From a virus: a stretch of 64,000 nucleotides of DNA. The DNA lies in IMG/VR virus record IMGVR_UViG_3300032236_002285, positions 1 through 64,000 of that record; one strand, 5' to 3'. Position numbers and translations under genes: made by a program. The notes beneath the pieces are model-generated. The model was not told where the DNA came from and made no database searches. It saw nothing but the letters and a program-made list of their open reading frames with translations. Positions within the stretch are counted from its first letter, which is position 1. Each line of letters starts with the position of its first letter. This document shows positions 44,273 through 52,253 of this stretch, one piece after another.

Positions 44273-44760
44273 CCCTCGTCAGGCATATCAAAACAAATTC
44301 TTAAAACATCACCGTCAAATCCAACCGAACATTGTTCAAAGTTAGAAAAAGCTTGAAACCTCGGAACAATTTCTTCTTGAAGTAGTTTAAATATTTTTTT
44401 AATTTTATTATTATTTGCCATAATAATGTTCTTTAATTTTTCTAGATTTTCGATCTGATTGTCAACTGAATAGCCAAGTGGTGTATAAAGTAACTCTATA
44501 TTACCTGGTTCATCTGTTGGTGGTATTACTTCAAGTAAATATTTAGCTGTTAAGTAAGTTCCTTCTTCATCAACTTCCTCATCATTTATTTGAGGTATCG
44601 TTAATTCACAATCGTAAAAATAGTCGTTCTCTTTTGTATAGTCGTGAAATTCGCAGTGGAAATAATCAGATAATTCCATCATAATCTCTTTGAATGTTTC
44701 AAAATCACATTCTTCTCCTGAAGCTTCGTTGAACTTTTTTAAGTAAGTCATCTTTTTCAT
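44269..44760 (-). CDS. Hypothetical protein with capsid-targeting-like N-terminus
   Basis: A 163-residue acidic protein beginning MKKMTYLKKFNEASGEE. The internal MTYLKKFNEASG is one of the best matches to the T4-type targeting peptide, with cleavage expected after FNE. No known fold recognised; cysteines and Asp/Glu patches are scattered. It overlaps the upstream amidoligase-like gene by 4 nt (ATGA type) and its stop overlaps the convergent cysteine-hydrolase gene. It is probably co-produced and co-packaged with the amidoligase-like protein. Confidence 0.75.
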   Translation of the reverse strand: MKKMTYLKKFNEASGEECDFETFKEIMMELSDYFHCEFHDYTKENDYFYDCELTIPQINDEEVDEEGTYLTAKYLLEVIPPTDEPGNIELLYTPLGYSVDNQIENLEKLKNIIMANNNKIKKIFKLLQEEIVPRFQAFSNFEQCSVGFDGDVLRICFDMPDEG

Positions 44761-45845
44761 AGTGTATCTATAAATTTATATAGTTTTTTAGTATATTCTT
44801 TTCTTTTGTATTCTGCATTTGTCATACAATAAGCAACAAAAGCAAAGTACTTAACTTTCTCTATTAGTACTTCTCTTGATAGTACACCACCAGCATATCT
44901 AAACTCAACATAATTATTGGATAGTTTTGTTATATTGAAGCCAAGATTCTTAAATCCGATATCAGTAACTTTTTTACTTATGAATTGATTTAATACAACT
45001 TCAGCTTCTTTTAAATTATGTAGGTCTAAAGATTTTAGCTTTAACTTTTCTTTATCAGTTAGTTTTCTCAAATATGGTATTAAAGAACCACAAAACTTGT
45101 TATTCATTCTCCAAGTCATGTCTTTGAATGTGTAGGGTGTTGTTTCTTTTTCTGAGAAGTCATTTAACAACATTAAACCTTTAATTGGATTCCACTCTAC
45201 TGGTTGGTTTGAACCAATGTTTATGTGTATACCAGTTCTTTCTGAGAAGTACCAATAATCTTGTTTTTCTAAATCATTATAAAAGTCATTTATCATCTCA
45301 ATTGATTCTGATAAACTTGGTATGTAAGTTTTTGGTTTAATTTCAATACCTCTATCTAAAGTAGAATCACCCACAAAATCAATCTTTCTATACCATTTTC
45401 TTGTAAAGTTAGGCATATGTTGTTTAACCATCCTTTTTAGATGTGAATAATTCTCCTCGTAAATAAATGATTTAATTGAGTTTTTAAGATGATCTATTAT
45501 TTCTTTTTCTCTTTCAGTTTCGTATTTATTAATATCAAACATCTCTTCAAATGTATTTAAATCAATAGATTTATCTTCAACATGATCATATAATTTATAC
45601 ATTAAATCATAAACTAAATCTTTTTCGGATTTCTTTCTTATTCTCATGTCTTTGTAAACAATATCTATAATATCTTCTACCGCATCTTCGTCAATATCTT
45701 TAAATTTAACCTTAATATTACTTCTATCTAATGTTTCTATTTCAAACTCAAATGCCACCGTGAAGTAATCGCTGAAGCTTTCAATCATTGCGATATCTTT
45801 AGGGTTTACTTCTTCAAATAAAGAGAATTTAATTAGATGTTTCAT
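44757..45845 (-). CDS. Amidoligase-like protein (GS-fold COOH-NH2 ligase) with capsid-targeting-like N-terminus
   Basis: A 362-residue protein beginning MKHLIKFSLFEEVNPKD, the shared N-terminal peptide with a probable site after LFE. The body shows the layout of the amidoligase family: FEFEIET near residue 34, DSTLDRGIEIKPKTY (about 162-176), ERTGIHINIG (about 204-213), a central NNKFCGSL and late VEFRYAGG (about 319-326). These enzymes form amide bonds between carboxylates and amines using ATP. Some catalytic positions are altered relative to my memory of the family, so activity is uncertain. It is coupled to the next gene downstream. Confidence 0.6.
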   Translation of the reverse strand: MKHLIKFSLFEEVNPKDIAMIESFSDYFTVAFEFEIETLDRSNIKVKFKDIDEDAVEDIIDIVYKDMRIRKKSEKDLVYDLMYKLYDHVEDKSIDLNTFEEMFDINKYETEREKEIIDHLKNSIKSFIYEENYSHLKRMVKQHMPNFTRKWYRKIDFVGDSTLDRGIEIKPKTYIPSLSESIEMINDFYNDLEKQDYWYFSERTGIHINIGSNQPVEWNPIKGLMLLNDFSEKETTPYTFKDMTWRMNNKFCGSLIPYLRKLTDKEKLKLKSLDLHNLKEAEVVLNQFISKKVTDIGFKNLGFNITKLSNNYVEFRYAGGVLSREVLIEKVKYFAFVAYCMTNAEYKRKEYTKKLYKFIDTL

Positions 45846-45864
45846 ATTGTCTATATATATAAAA

Positions 45865-45874
45865 TTAATATATA
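45865..45874 (+). promoter_or_regulatory. Late-promoter-like TTAATATATA
   Basis: Exact motif, 19 nt before the ATG at 45894. A minus-strand TTTATATATA-like element for the divergent amidoligase-like gene lies beside it. Confidence 0.55.
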
Positions 45875-45893
45875 CTAAAAATTAATGTGAATT

Positions 45894-46340
45894 ATGCCAG
45901 CTCGTTCAAAAACACAACAAAGATTAATGGGTCAAGCTTATGCTTACAAAACAGGTGAGTTAAAGTCAAAAGATATGGATCCAGAGTATGCTGATGAGAT
46001 AAAGAAATTAGCTAAGTCAATGACTGAGAAACAGCTAAGAGATTTTGCTAAGACAAAACATAAAAATCTTCCTGAGAAAGTAGAAGAAAAAATAAAAAGA
46101 TTTGATTCTTTTAATGAATCTATTGAAGATGGTATGAATGATAGAGTTGTCTATATAATAATAGACCAAGATATGCACAGTTATGAAGCTATTCTAGGTA
46201 TATATGACACATTTGAAAAGGCAATGAACTCTAATGTGTGGTCAAATAGAGGTATAACTCCTAATGAAGAAGGTGAAGGAGATTCTCTATTCATCTATAA
46301 AGAGTATGTGAACAAAGAACTACAACCAAAATATAATTAA
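45894..46340 (+). CDS. DUF3008-like domain joined to a second domain through an internal targeting-like peptide
   Basis: A 148-residue protein. Residues 1-62 (PARSKTQQRLMGQAYAYKTG, later RDFAKTKHKNLP) match the small DUF3008 family found in phages. Residues 66-76 are KIKRFDSFNES, which is the packaging-type peptide that elsewhere stands at the N-terminus. A separate small domain follows (about 80-148, VVYIIIDQDMHSYEA). The layout suggests a cargo domain following a cleavable joint, or a fusion. Function unknown. Confidence 0.75.
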   Translation: MPARSKTQQRLMGQAYAYKTGELKSKDMDPEYADEIKKLAKSMTEKQLRDFAKTKHKNLPEKVEEKIKRFDSFNESIEDGMNDRVVYIIIDQDMHSYEAILGIYDTFEKAMNSNVWSNRGITPNEEGEGDSLFIYKEYVNKELQPKYN

Positions 46341-46344
46341 AAAC

Positions 46345-46371
46345 AAAAACCAGTCATTTGACTGGTTTTTA
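46345..46371. terminator. Bidirectional hairpin terminator
   Basis: AAAAACCAGT and ACTGGTTTTT stem with a 6-nt loop between the DUF3008-like gene and the convergent gp25-like gene, whose stop it overlaps. Confidence 0.85.
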
Positions 46372-46743
46372 TGTTATAACTGCATATACATTATAGTCTG
46401 CTATTTGAAATAGTATCTCCATATATTCCTGATATCTTTCGGGGTCTTCATAAAAGTTAACTTGTAATTGATAAGATATTGAATCTAATTCAGGTATATA
46501 ATTTTTTACTTGATTTCTTAATTCCGCTTCAATTGTTTCGGCTGATAATCTTGTCTCATGTAAATATCTTGGTAAATCTCCGCCAAAATTTGGCTCACAT
46601 AATAATTCACCTCTATTGGTGAATATCATCATCTCCCATTTTTGCACGACAACTTTAACAAGATCATCTTCAATGATTTGAGAATCATTAAATCTTGGGT
46701 GTCCAGTGTATTCAATATAAAAATCTGTAAAGTCAAAAGCCAT
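46369..46743 (-). CDS. 25: Baseplate wedge protein gp25-like
   Basis: A 124-residue protein of the GPW/gp25 family (T4 gp25 is 132). VQKWEMMIFTNRGELLCEPNFGGDL (about residues 33-57) contains the conserved EPxFG-type (EPR) core that helps start sheath assembly on the baseplate. The helical SAETIEAELRNQVKNYIPEL segment and C-terminal strands also match. An exact TTAATATATA lies 4 nt before the start. The fold and role are well established for contractile tails. Confidence 0.9.
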   Translation of the reverse strand: MAFDFTDFYIEYTGHPRFNDSQIIEDDLVKVVVQKWEMMIFTNRGELLCEPNFGGDLPRYLHETRLSAETIEAELRNQVKNYIPELDSISYQLQVNFYEDPERYQEYMEILFQIADYNVYAVIT

Positions 46744-46747
46744 AACA

Positions 46748-46757
46748 TATATATTAA
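46748..46757 (-). promoter_or_regulatory. Late-promoter-like TTAATATATA (minus strand)
   Basis: Exact motif on the minus strand, 4 nt before the ATG of the gp25-like gene, another close-spaced copy. It is between the gp25 and clamp-loader genes. Confidence 0.5.
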
Positions 46758-46775
46758 TATATTATGGCTCTTTTG

Positions 46776-47738
46776 TTATAGTAAAATCTCTCTGAATTTA
46801 CCAACTATTGTTAAACCTAAAACAATAGGGTCAGTGTTGGTTTCTAGCTTGGAAGAATAATCAGCAATAATAAAATTACATTCAAATAATTTATCTATAT
46901 TCTTACTCTCTGAGATAGACCAATCAATAAATGGCCTGCCTAATAGTTTAATCATGACATCAATCTTTTCAGCGCCAAAGTTAGTCATTAAAAAGTGATA
47001 TATTTTCTCATAATCTAAAGATTTATCATAGATACAATTGTATAAGTCTGTTTTTACTTTATTAGATACATTTGAAGTATTATCACCAAGACTACCTGTT
47101 TCTAAGTAGTTTTGAACTTCAACCATTATAGACCTAAAGTCTGGAAACTTCTTAGTAATAATAGAAATTAAATCTTCTTTAGGTATTTGTTTACCTTCTT
47201 TAGGTAGAATTACATTATTAATTCTTTTATAAATCTCTTGTTTAAGATATTTCTCTTCTTCAACACCTTGACAATCAAAGTTTATTTGAGGAATTCTTGA
47301 TTTGATTCCATCAGAAATCTTATTTAAGTGATTGGTGGTAATAATGAATCTAACATTCTTATTGTACTTTTCTATAAAAGCTTTGAATGCGTCTTGGAAT
47401 TGAGCAGATACTCTTTCAAACTCATCTAAGAAGATATATTTAATATCAGAATCTGTCTCCATCATTGGTTTGAATTTACAAAAATCTTCTATTTCACTTC
47501 TTAAAACATCAATAGATGTGTATAAAGATGAGTTTAGTTCTAAGTAAGGCTTATCTTTTGTGTACTTACCAACAAGTATTCTAGCTAAGCTAGTTTTACC
47601 AGTTCCAAAGTGACCGTAAAATATAAAGTTTTGATTTATACCATTTTCAAAGTGTTTCTTGATTCTTGGTAAAAGAATAACATCGTCCATATTCTTTGGA
47701 CGCCATTTTTCCCATAAAAGTAAAGATTTAACTGACAT
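46776..47738 (-). CDS. 44: Sliding-clamp loader large subunit (T4 gp44-like)
   Basis: A 320-residue AAA+ protein, the same size as T4 gp44 (319). Walker A is GHFGTGKTS (about residues 42-50), the DExx box is FLDEFER, sensor 1 is IITTNH and the SRC-like box is SRIPQINF. The start WEKWRPKNMDDVILLP matches the typical RFC/gp44 opening (KYRP...). It loads the phage sliding clamp for DNA replication and, in T4, late transcription. The small subunit gp62 and clamp gp45 are not in this window. Ends 32 nt before the gp25-like gene start. Confidence 0.93.
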   Translation of the reverse strand: MSVKSLLLWEKWRPKNMDDVILLPRIKKHFENGINQNFIFYGHFGTGKTSLARILVGKYTKDKPYLELNSSLYTSIDVLRSEIEDFCKFKPMMETDSDIKYIFLDEFERVSAQFQDAFKAFIEKYNKNVRFIITTNHLNKISDGIKSRIPQINFDCQGVEEEKYLKQEIYKRINNVILPKEGKQIPKEDLISIITKKFPDFRSIMVEVQNYLETGSLGDNTSNVSNKVKTDLYNCIYDKSLDYEKIYHFLMTNFGAEKIDVMIKLLGRPFIDWSISESKNIDKLFECNFIIADYSSKLETNTDPIVLGLTIVGKFREILL

Positions 47739-47773
47739 ATTAGGTATATAAATTATTAAGAGAAAGTTTATAT

Positions 47774-47783
47774 TTAATATATA
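47774..47783 (+). promoter_or_regulatory. Late-promoter-like TTAATATATA
   Basis: Exact motif, 5 nt before the ATG at 47789, close-spaced class. Divergent from the clamp-loader gene. Confidence 0.5.
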
Positions 47784-47788
47784 CTCGT

Positions 47789-48736
47789 ATGATAGGTGAA
47801 AGATTTAATTTTGAAGATGTATTTTTTAGAGATTTAACCGTTTGTGTTTTAGATACTTTAGAGGGACAAGTTAAATGGATCAACAGGTTTTCATCTGGTG
47901 ATGTTTTTGTTGAGGTTCCCTTTTATTATTCACTTACGGGTGACGAGAGATTTCTATTAGATTCATTTGCGGATGATATAGTATCAGAAAACAGATTTGT
48001 TGAGTTAAATACAGATATGATTCCAAGAGGTCATTTAACAATGACTGGTTTTAATATCAAGTCTGATGAATTTGCTAACCCAAATGTTTGGCTAAGAATG
48101 GTTGTTGAGAATGAAGTAGAGATTAGAAAAATAATAGCTAAAGTTAGAGCTGTTCCAATTACCGTAAACTATGATTTAGAAATATTACTAAACTCTGAAA
48201 TTGACACATTCAAGTGTTCTCAGGCTATTATGGATACTCTTTGGTTATATAAGTTTATGTACTTTGAGTATAACTTCATGAATATAGATGCTGTTATTTT
48301 AATGCCTGATTCAAATCAAATTGAAATGTCAAGAGAGAAAAATCTAACATCAGATAATAGTATTAAATTAAAAGTTTCTTTTACGGTTGATACTTATTAT
48401 CCAGCTTTTAGAAGTGATAGAGTTAATGGTACTGGTTACCCTCAACAATATGGTTCAGGTATGAAAGATAGTAATGGTTTTGCATTTTCTGGTGGATATT
48501 CAGAGTATTTTGACCAACCTAAGCAAGCAACACCTTATGGTGCTACTACTAGTTTTTATAATACGCAATCAGCTTCACCAAATAGTGCTTATGGTCAGTT
48601 TGCTAACTCTGATTATATGATAATATCACCTAAAAGAACTAGATGGTTTAACAACATCTTAAAAGCAAGAGAAAAGGCAACCGGTAATATAATTAACCCT
48701 AATGGTAAGGATCCAGGTGGTCCTCCAAATCATTAA
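47789..48736 (+). CDS. Neck/tail-completion protein, T4 gp15-like tail sheath stabiliser (probable)
   Basis: A 315-residue protein. The central segment KVRAVPITVNYDLEILLNSE through ILMPDSN and IKLKVSFTVDTYYPAF has the beta-rich pattern I associate with the T4-like tail sheath stabiliser/terminator family (gp15), including a Pro-x-x-x-x-Tyr strand and a TYYPAF end. The C-terminus from about residue 225 is Gly/Tyr/Ser/Gln-rich and probably disordered, with a final GKDPGGPP. It sits among structural genes. The alternative is another neck or tail-completion protein. Confidence 0.55.
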   Translation: MIGERFNFEDVFFRDLTVCVLDTLEGQVKWINRFSSGDVFVEVPFYYSLTGDERFLLDSFADDIVSENRFVELNTDMIPRGHLTMTGFNIKSDEFANPNVWLRMVVENEVEIRKIIAKVRAVPITVNYDLEILLNSEIDTFKCSQAIMDTLWLYKFMYFEYNFMNIDAVILMPDSNQIEMSREKNLTSDNSIKLKVSFTVDTYYPAFRSDRVNGTGYPQQYGSGMKDSNGFAFSGGYSEYFDQPKQATPYGATTSFYNTQSASPNSAYGQFANSDYMIISPKRTRWFNNILKAREKATGNIINPNGKDPGGPPNH

Positions 48737-48815
48737 TACAACTAATTTAAAAAATGGTAAAAAATGACTTTTTATCTATAATATATAGAGTATATAAAAA
48801 AAAATATTTTAAAAT

Positions 48816-50099
48816 ATGAAGAATCTTAAACTTGAGTTATTTAACTTCAAAAAGGATCTTACTCTAGACCAGGAGGAAGTTTCTGTGATAGTTGAGGGAC
48901 ATATGAATGCTTGTAATCAGTTATCTGAGAAGCAAATCATAGTTTCTCTTAACGAAAGACTTAAACCATACACTTATGATAAAAGCGTTAAATCTTTATT
49001 AGAAAGTCTTAACGATGATATGAAGAATTATGAGTTGTTATATGAATTGAAGAATTTATATAATGTTCTTAACTCTAAGAATCAAGGAGAGCTTTACAGA
49101 CAACCTTTGAATGTTGTTCTTCAAACAATTAATTTAGAAACTGATCAAGATAGAATGTCTAAAATTCTTAATGAATTAGCAGTTTATGACTGGGTTCCAG
49201 AAGTTAAATTATTCGTTCATAATTTAACAAAATCACCTGAAAAGAAAACAAACCTTTTAAGTGGCGGTAAAGCGGAATCAACATTTACTATTGTTGAGCA
49301 AGTTGAAGATGGTCACATCGCTTTAGTTAAAGATTCATGGTTCTTATTATCTGAAAATACAATTGAAAAAACATTATTAGAAACTCATGTTAAAGATGAA
49401 GAGTCTTTGAAGTCTTTAAGAATGTTAGAAACAGCAATGAAATATGCTCAAGTTACAGAAGATAGAGTTAATTTCAGAATTTCTGAATATTTAACAATCG
49501 GTCTTGCAGTTGGTAAAAAATCTGGTCTTTTTATCAATGATGACGAAATGAACGAAGAAACAACATTAGAAAGTTTATTCTCTTCTCCTATTGTTCCTAT
49601 CGTTAACAAAAATTTCTACCCTATTTTATTAGAAGTTTCTAAAAACTTAGATAAATTCGTAGAATTAGATGTTGTTAAAAGAGTTAACAACTTAATCAAT
49701 CCTTATTTGGAATTATTTGCTTTCAATTACAAAAACAATACTTTTGTTTACAGATGTGATGAGAGATATGGTAATTCATTCTTCAAATACGAATCTGCTT
49801 TAGAATTAGTAAACGAAGTAAGAAACGAATTAAACTATGATTTAACTTATTTCTTTGAAAATAAATTAGATAAAGAATTAATCGTTAAAAGAAAATTAGA
49901 AGATAAAGAAAGAGAAATCACTTTGAAACTTGAAGATGTTAACTTTAACATCGCTAAAGTTAAAGGTTCTATCCAAATGATTGGTGAATCTGAAGTTTTA
50001 ACTACTGCTCTTAAAAACTTAGAAAAGAGAAAAGATAACTTAGATGTTGAATTACAAGCTACTAAGGAACTTCAATACAAAGAAAGAATTAAACTTTAA
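48816..50099 (+). CDS. Hypothetical, probably abundant virion-associated helical protein
   Basis: A 427-residue acidic protein, mainly helical, ending in a long coiled coil (residues about 355-427). No family recognised. Features of high expression: a TAATATATA element about 25 nt upstream, a strong terminator directly after it, and more C-ending codons than its neighbours, similar to the capsid gene. The context between neck protein and late sigma is structural or late. A role in the particle or in assembly is an inference. Confidence 0.7.
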   Translation: MKNLKLELFNFKKDLTLDQEEVSVIVEGHMNACNQLSEKQIIVSLNERLKPYTYDKSVKSLLESLNDDMKNYELLYELKNLYNVLNSKNQGELYRQPLNVVLQTINLETDQDRMSKILNELAVYDWVPEVKLFVHNLTKSPEKKTNLLSGGKAESTFTIVEQVEDGHIALVKDSWFLLSENTIEKTLLETHVKDEESLKSLRMLETAMKYAQVTEDRVNFRISEYLTIGLAVGKKSGLFINDDEMNEETTLESLFSSPIVPIVNKNFYPILLEVSKNLDKFVELDVVKRVNNLINPYLELFAFNYKNNTFVYRCDERYGNSFFKYESALELVNEVRNELNYDLTYFFENKLDKELIVKRKLEDKEREITLKLEDVNFNIAKVKGSIQMIGESEVLTTALKNLEKRKDNLDVELQATKELQYKERIKL

Positions 50100-50113
50100 T
50101 ATCAAATATTAAT

Positions 50114-50146
50114 AAAATCCTCAAAGAAATTTGAGGATTTTTTATT
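50114..50146 (+). terminator. Hairpin terminator
   Basis: AAAATCCTCAAA and TTTGAGGATTTT stem of 12 bp with a 4-nt loop and T-run, 14 nt after the stop at 50099. Confidence 0.85.
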
Positions 50147-50156
50147 TTAAAATAAA

Positions 50157-50188
50157 CTTTCATGTTGCATGTATGTATAACATGAAAG
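50157..50188. promoter_or_regulatory. 10-bp inverted repeat upstream of the late sigma gene
   Basis: CTTTCATGTT and AACATGAAAG are perfect arms around a 12-nt spacer, 51 nt before the sigma-like gene start. It is not followed by a T-run. It could be an operator or an mRNA hairpin controlling that gene. Confidence 0.5.
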
Positions 50189-50239
50189 CATGAAAAAAAG
50201 GCTCTACTCTTTAGAGACTTAAAAAATAAGTACTTATGA

Positions 50240-50605
50240 ATGTATTTAAATAATAAAGACCTTTATATTGAGGTAATCGTATCAAAAGCACAAGGCAAAC
50301 TAACAAGAAATGCTGAAAAAATGTTAGAACTACTTGCCAAAAAAACAATCAAAAAAATGAGATATTGGTCTAATGATGATAAATTAGACTGCTACCAATC
50401 AGGACTATTAGATATGTTCCAAAACTGGTATAACTTTAATGAAGATAAATCCGTAAATGCTTTCGCATACTTTACAGAGGTATTCAAAAGAGGAATCGCC
50501 AAAGGTTATAACGAACTTTATAAGAAGAAAGGTGATAACGAACACTTAATCAAATTAATTTCAATTGAAGGTTCAAACGATGGACAAGGACTTCACTCAC
50601 TCTAA
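50240..50605 (+). CDS. 55: Late-transcription sigma factor, T4 gp55-like
   Basis: A 121-residue protein (T4 gp55 is 185). The opening YLNNKDLYIEVIVSKA parallels the T4 gp55 start (YVNNKELLQAI). The helix pair DCYQSGLLDMFQNWYNFNEDKSVNAFAYFTEVFKRGI has the sigma-region-2 pattern seen in gp55, for core RNA polymerase and -10 binding. The usual gp55 C-terminal clamp-binding tail is not in this frame. A second small frame begins inside its last codons. In T4, gp55 directs polymerase to late promoters (TATAAATA); the TTAATATATA motif here is the likely counterpart. Confidence 0.78.
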   Translation: MYLNNKDLYIEVIVSKAQGKLTRNAEKMLELLAKKTIKKMRYWSNDDKLDCYQSGLLDMFQNWYNFNEDKSVNAFAYFTEVFKRGIAKGYNELYKKKGDNEHLIKLISIEGSNDGQGLHSL

Positions 50606-50747
50606 TATTAATATCAAAACATTTGATATAGTTATGGAACCCGCCTTTGGTGTGAGTTCTATACCTATAACTATACTTCCCTCTCGACAGAAAAGAATAA
50701 AGCAAAAAATTGAAAACATCTTTAAAATAAAAAATCCACTCAATTGA
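50580..50747 (+). CDS. Small overlapping frame after the late sigma gene
   Basis: A 55-residue basic-ended frame from the ATG at 50580, overlapping the sigma gene end by 26 nt in the +1 frame. The sequence (NINIKTFDIVMEPAFGVSSI, then KRIKQKIENIFKIK) is not recognised. It could be an independent small gene or the missing C-terminus of the sigma factor reached by frameshift. Its stop lies in the terminator stem. Confidence 0.45.
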   Translation: MDKDFTHSNINIKTFDIVMEPAFGVSSIPITILPSRQKRIKQKIENIFKIKNPLN

Positions 50748-50757
50748 GTGGATTTTT
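50730..50757. terminator. Bidirectional hairpin terminator
   Basis: AAAAATCCACTCAA and TTGAGTGGATTTTT are directly abutting 14-nt arms between the sigma unit and the convergent glutamine synthetase gene. Confidence 0.85.
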
Positions 50758-50773
50758 ACTTTATAATCATTTA

Positions 50774-51865
50774 TTATGCTTCTGTTGAAACTTCAACTTC
50801 TGAGTAAACCGTTTGTAACATTCTGAGTGATACTTGATAAGGGTCGCAGTTAGAAGCAGGTCTTCTATCTTCAAAATATCCTTTGTTTTCTACAATTGCT
50901 TGAGCTGGAATTCTTATAGAAGTGTCTCTTGTAGAGAATCCATAACTAAAATCGTTGATACTTGATGTTTCATGAGCACCAGTTAATCTTTGGTCGTTGT
51001 ATAATCCATAAACTTCAATGTGTTCTTTTTGATATTTTTCCAATCTACTCATAGTATCTTTGATAATATCTAAACCACCTTCTTCTCTCATTTCTTTAGT
51101 AGAGAAGTTAACGTGACAACCTGTTCCGTTCCAATCACCTTTAATTGGTTTTGGGTGAAGTGATACATTTACGTTATGTTTCTCCGCAACTCTATCAAGA
51201 ATATATCTTGAAACCCATAGTTGATCAGAGCCATTTAAAGCGGTAACTGGTCCAATTTGATATTCCCATTGTCCTAAAAGAACTTCCGCATTTATACCAG
51301 AGATATCTAAACCAATTTCCATACACATATTCATATGTTCTTCGACAATTTCTCTACCAATTACATTGTCAGCGCCTATACCACAATAGTAATCACCTTG
51401 AGGTCTTGGAGCGATGTTTTCTTGAAAGCCTAATGGTAAACCAATACCTTCACCAAAAGGTGAACCTGACTTGTGCATTAATGTGTATTCTTGTTCCCAA
51501 CCAAACCAAGGAAGTTCATTTTTAACATAATTTTCGTTTAACTTTAATGCTTTTAATTTTTCGGATAATGCTTTTCTGTGATTTGTTTTGTGTGGTGTTC
51601 CATCTGGGTTTAAAACTTCACAAAAAACTAATTTATTTGTTCCTTTTCTGAAAGGATCATAGGTTACAAATACAGGCTTTAGTAAACAATCTGTATTTTT
51701 ACCTTTACCTGATTGAGCTTGTAGTGTTGAACTCCCATCAAAAGACCATACCGGAAAATCATTAGGACTCATTGAGTCGATTTCATTAGTAATTTTAGTT
51801 TTACTTCTAAGTCTTTGTGGATTTGAACCATCAAGCCAAATGTACTCTAATTTGATATTACTCAT
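50774..51865 (-). CDS. glnA: Glutamine synthetase, type II (GSII)
   Basis: A 363-residue protein, full length for the eukaryote-like GSII class. Visible signatures are VWSFDGSST (residues 39-47), WFGWEQEYTL (about 120-129), GINAEVLLGQWEYQIGP (about 190-206), GDWNGTGCHVNFST (243-256), and RRPASNCDPYQV near the C-terminus. The metal- and ATP-binding acidic residues and the GAHET/ R-binding stretch (GAHETSSINDF) are intact, so it should be active in making glutamine from glutamate and ammonia with ATP. A metabolic gene of this kind is unusual in a phage. It stands alone between terminators and has no TTAATATATA, suggesting separate, perhaps early, expression. Confidence 0.95.
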   Translation of the reverse strand: MSNIKLEYIWLDGSNPQRLRSKTKITNEIDSMSPNDFPVWSFDGSSTLQAQSGKGKNTDCLLKPVFVTYDPFRKGTNKLVFCEVLNPDGTPHKTNHRKALSEKLKALKLNENYVKNELPWFGWEQEYTLMHKSGSPFGEGIGLPLGFQENIAPRPQGDYYCGIGADNVIGREIVEEHMNMCMEIGLDISGINAEVLLGQWEYQIGPVTALNGSDQLWVSRYILDRVAEKHNVNVSLHPKPIKGDWNGTGCHVNFSTKEMREEGGLDIIKDTMSRLEKYQKEHIEVYGLYNDQRLTGAHETSSINDFSYGFSTRDTSIRIPAQAIVENKGYFEDRRPASNCDPYQVSLRMLQTVYSEVEVSTEA

Positions 51866-51947
51866 ATGTTATTGTTTTTTTTTATTTTATATCAATTATT
51901 AAACTTTGTTTAATTTAATTCCTAAAATATGTACAAAATTTAAAATA

Positions 51948-52253
51948 ATGAATAAGGTAATTTTACAACTTTGGGAGGAATCTAACACCAAAGAAGGTTT
52001 TCTTAGTAATGGGTGCTCATTACATATAAATTTAAAAGAAAGAGGTGACTACGTTGCCGATGTTTATAAAGATAGAGTAGATTCATCTATCCCTAATGAA
52101 TATGATAGAATAGTAGGTGAATGTGTTGAGGTCTTTGTAGATGATAGATTATACAATATGATTGTTGAGGAAAAATCAGTTAAAATAAATGAGGCTTCTT
52201 TTCAAAATCTACTAAATTTTCAAGAGATAATTTTTAACAGAAATAATATATGA
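51948..52253 (+). CDS. Hypothetical small protein
   Basis: A 101-residue soluble protein from the ATG at 51948 (MNKVILQLWEESN). A longer reading from 51906 adds 14 residues without support. It contains GCSLHINLKERGDYV, followed by a mostly beta segment. Its last codons overlap the start of the next gene by 4 nt (ATGA type). Not recognised. Confidence 0.7.
   Translation: MNKVILQLWEESNTKEGFLSNGCSLHINLKERGDYVADVYKDRVDSSIPNEYDRIVGECVEVFVDDRLYNMIVEEKSVKINEASFQNLLNFQEIIFNRNNI

Noticed and set aside
50774-51865. Glutamine synthetase as contaminating host DNA or an assembly join
   Set aside because: It is flanked directly by phage-type genes, uses the same shared-terminator layout, and has the same AT-rich codon use. 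This could still be confirmed with reads.
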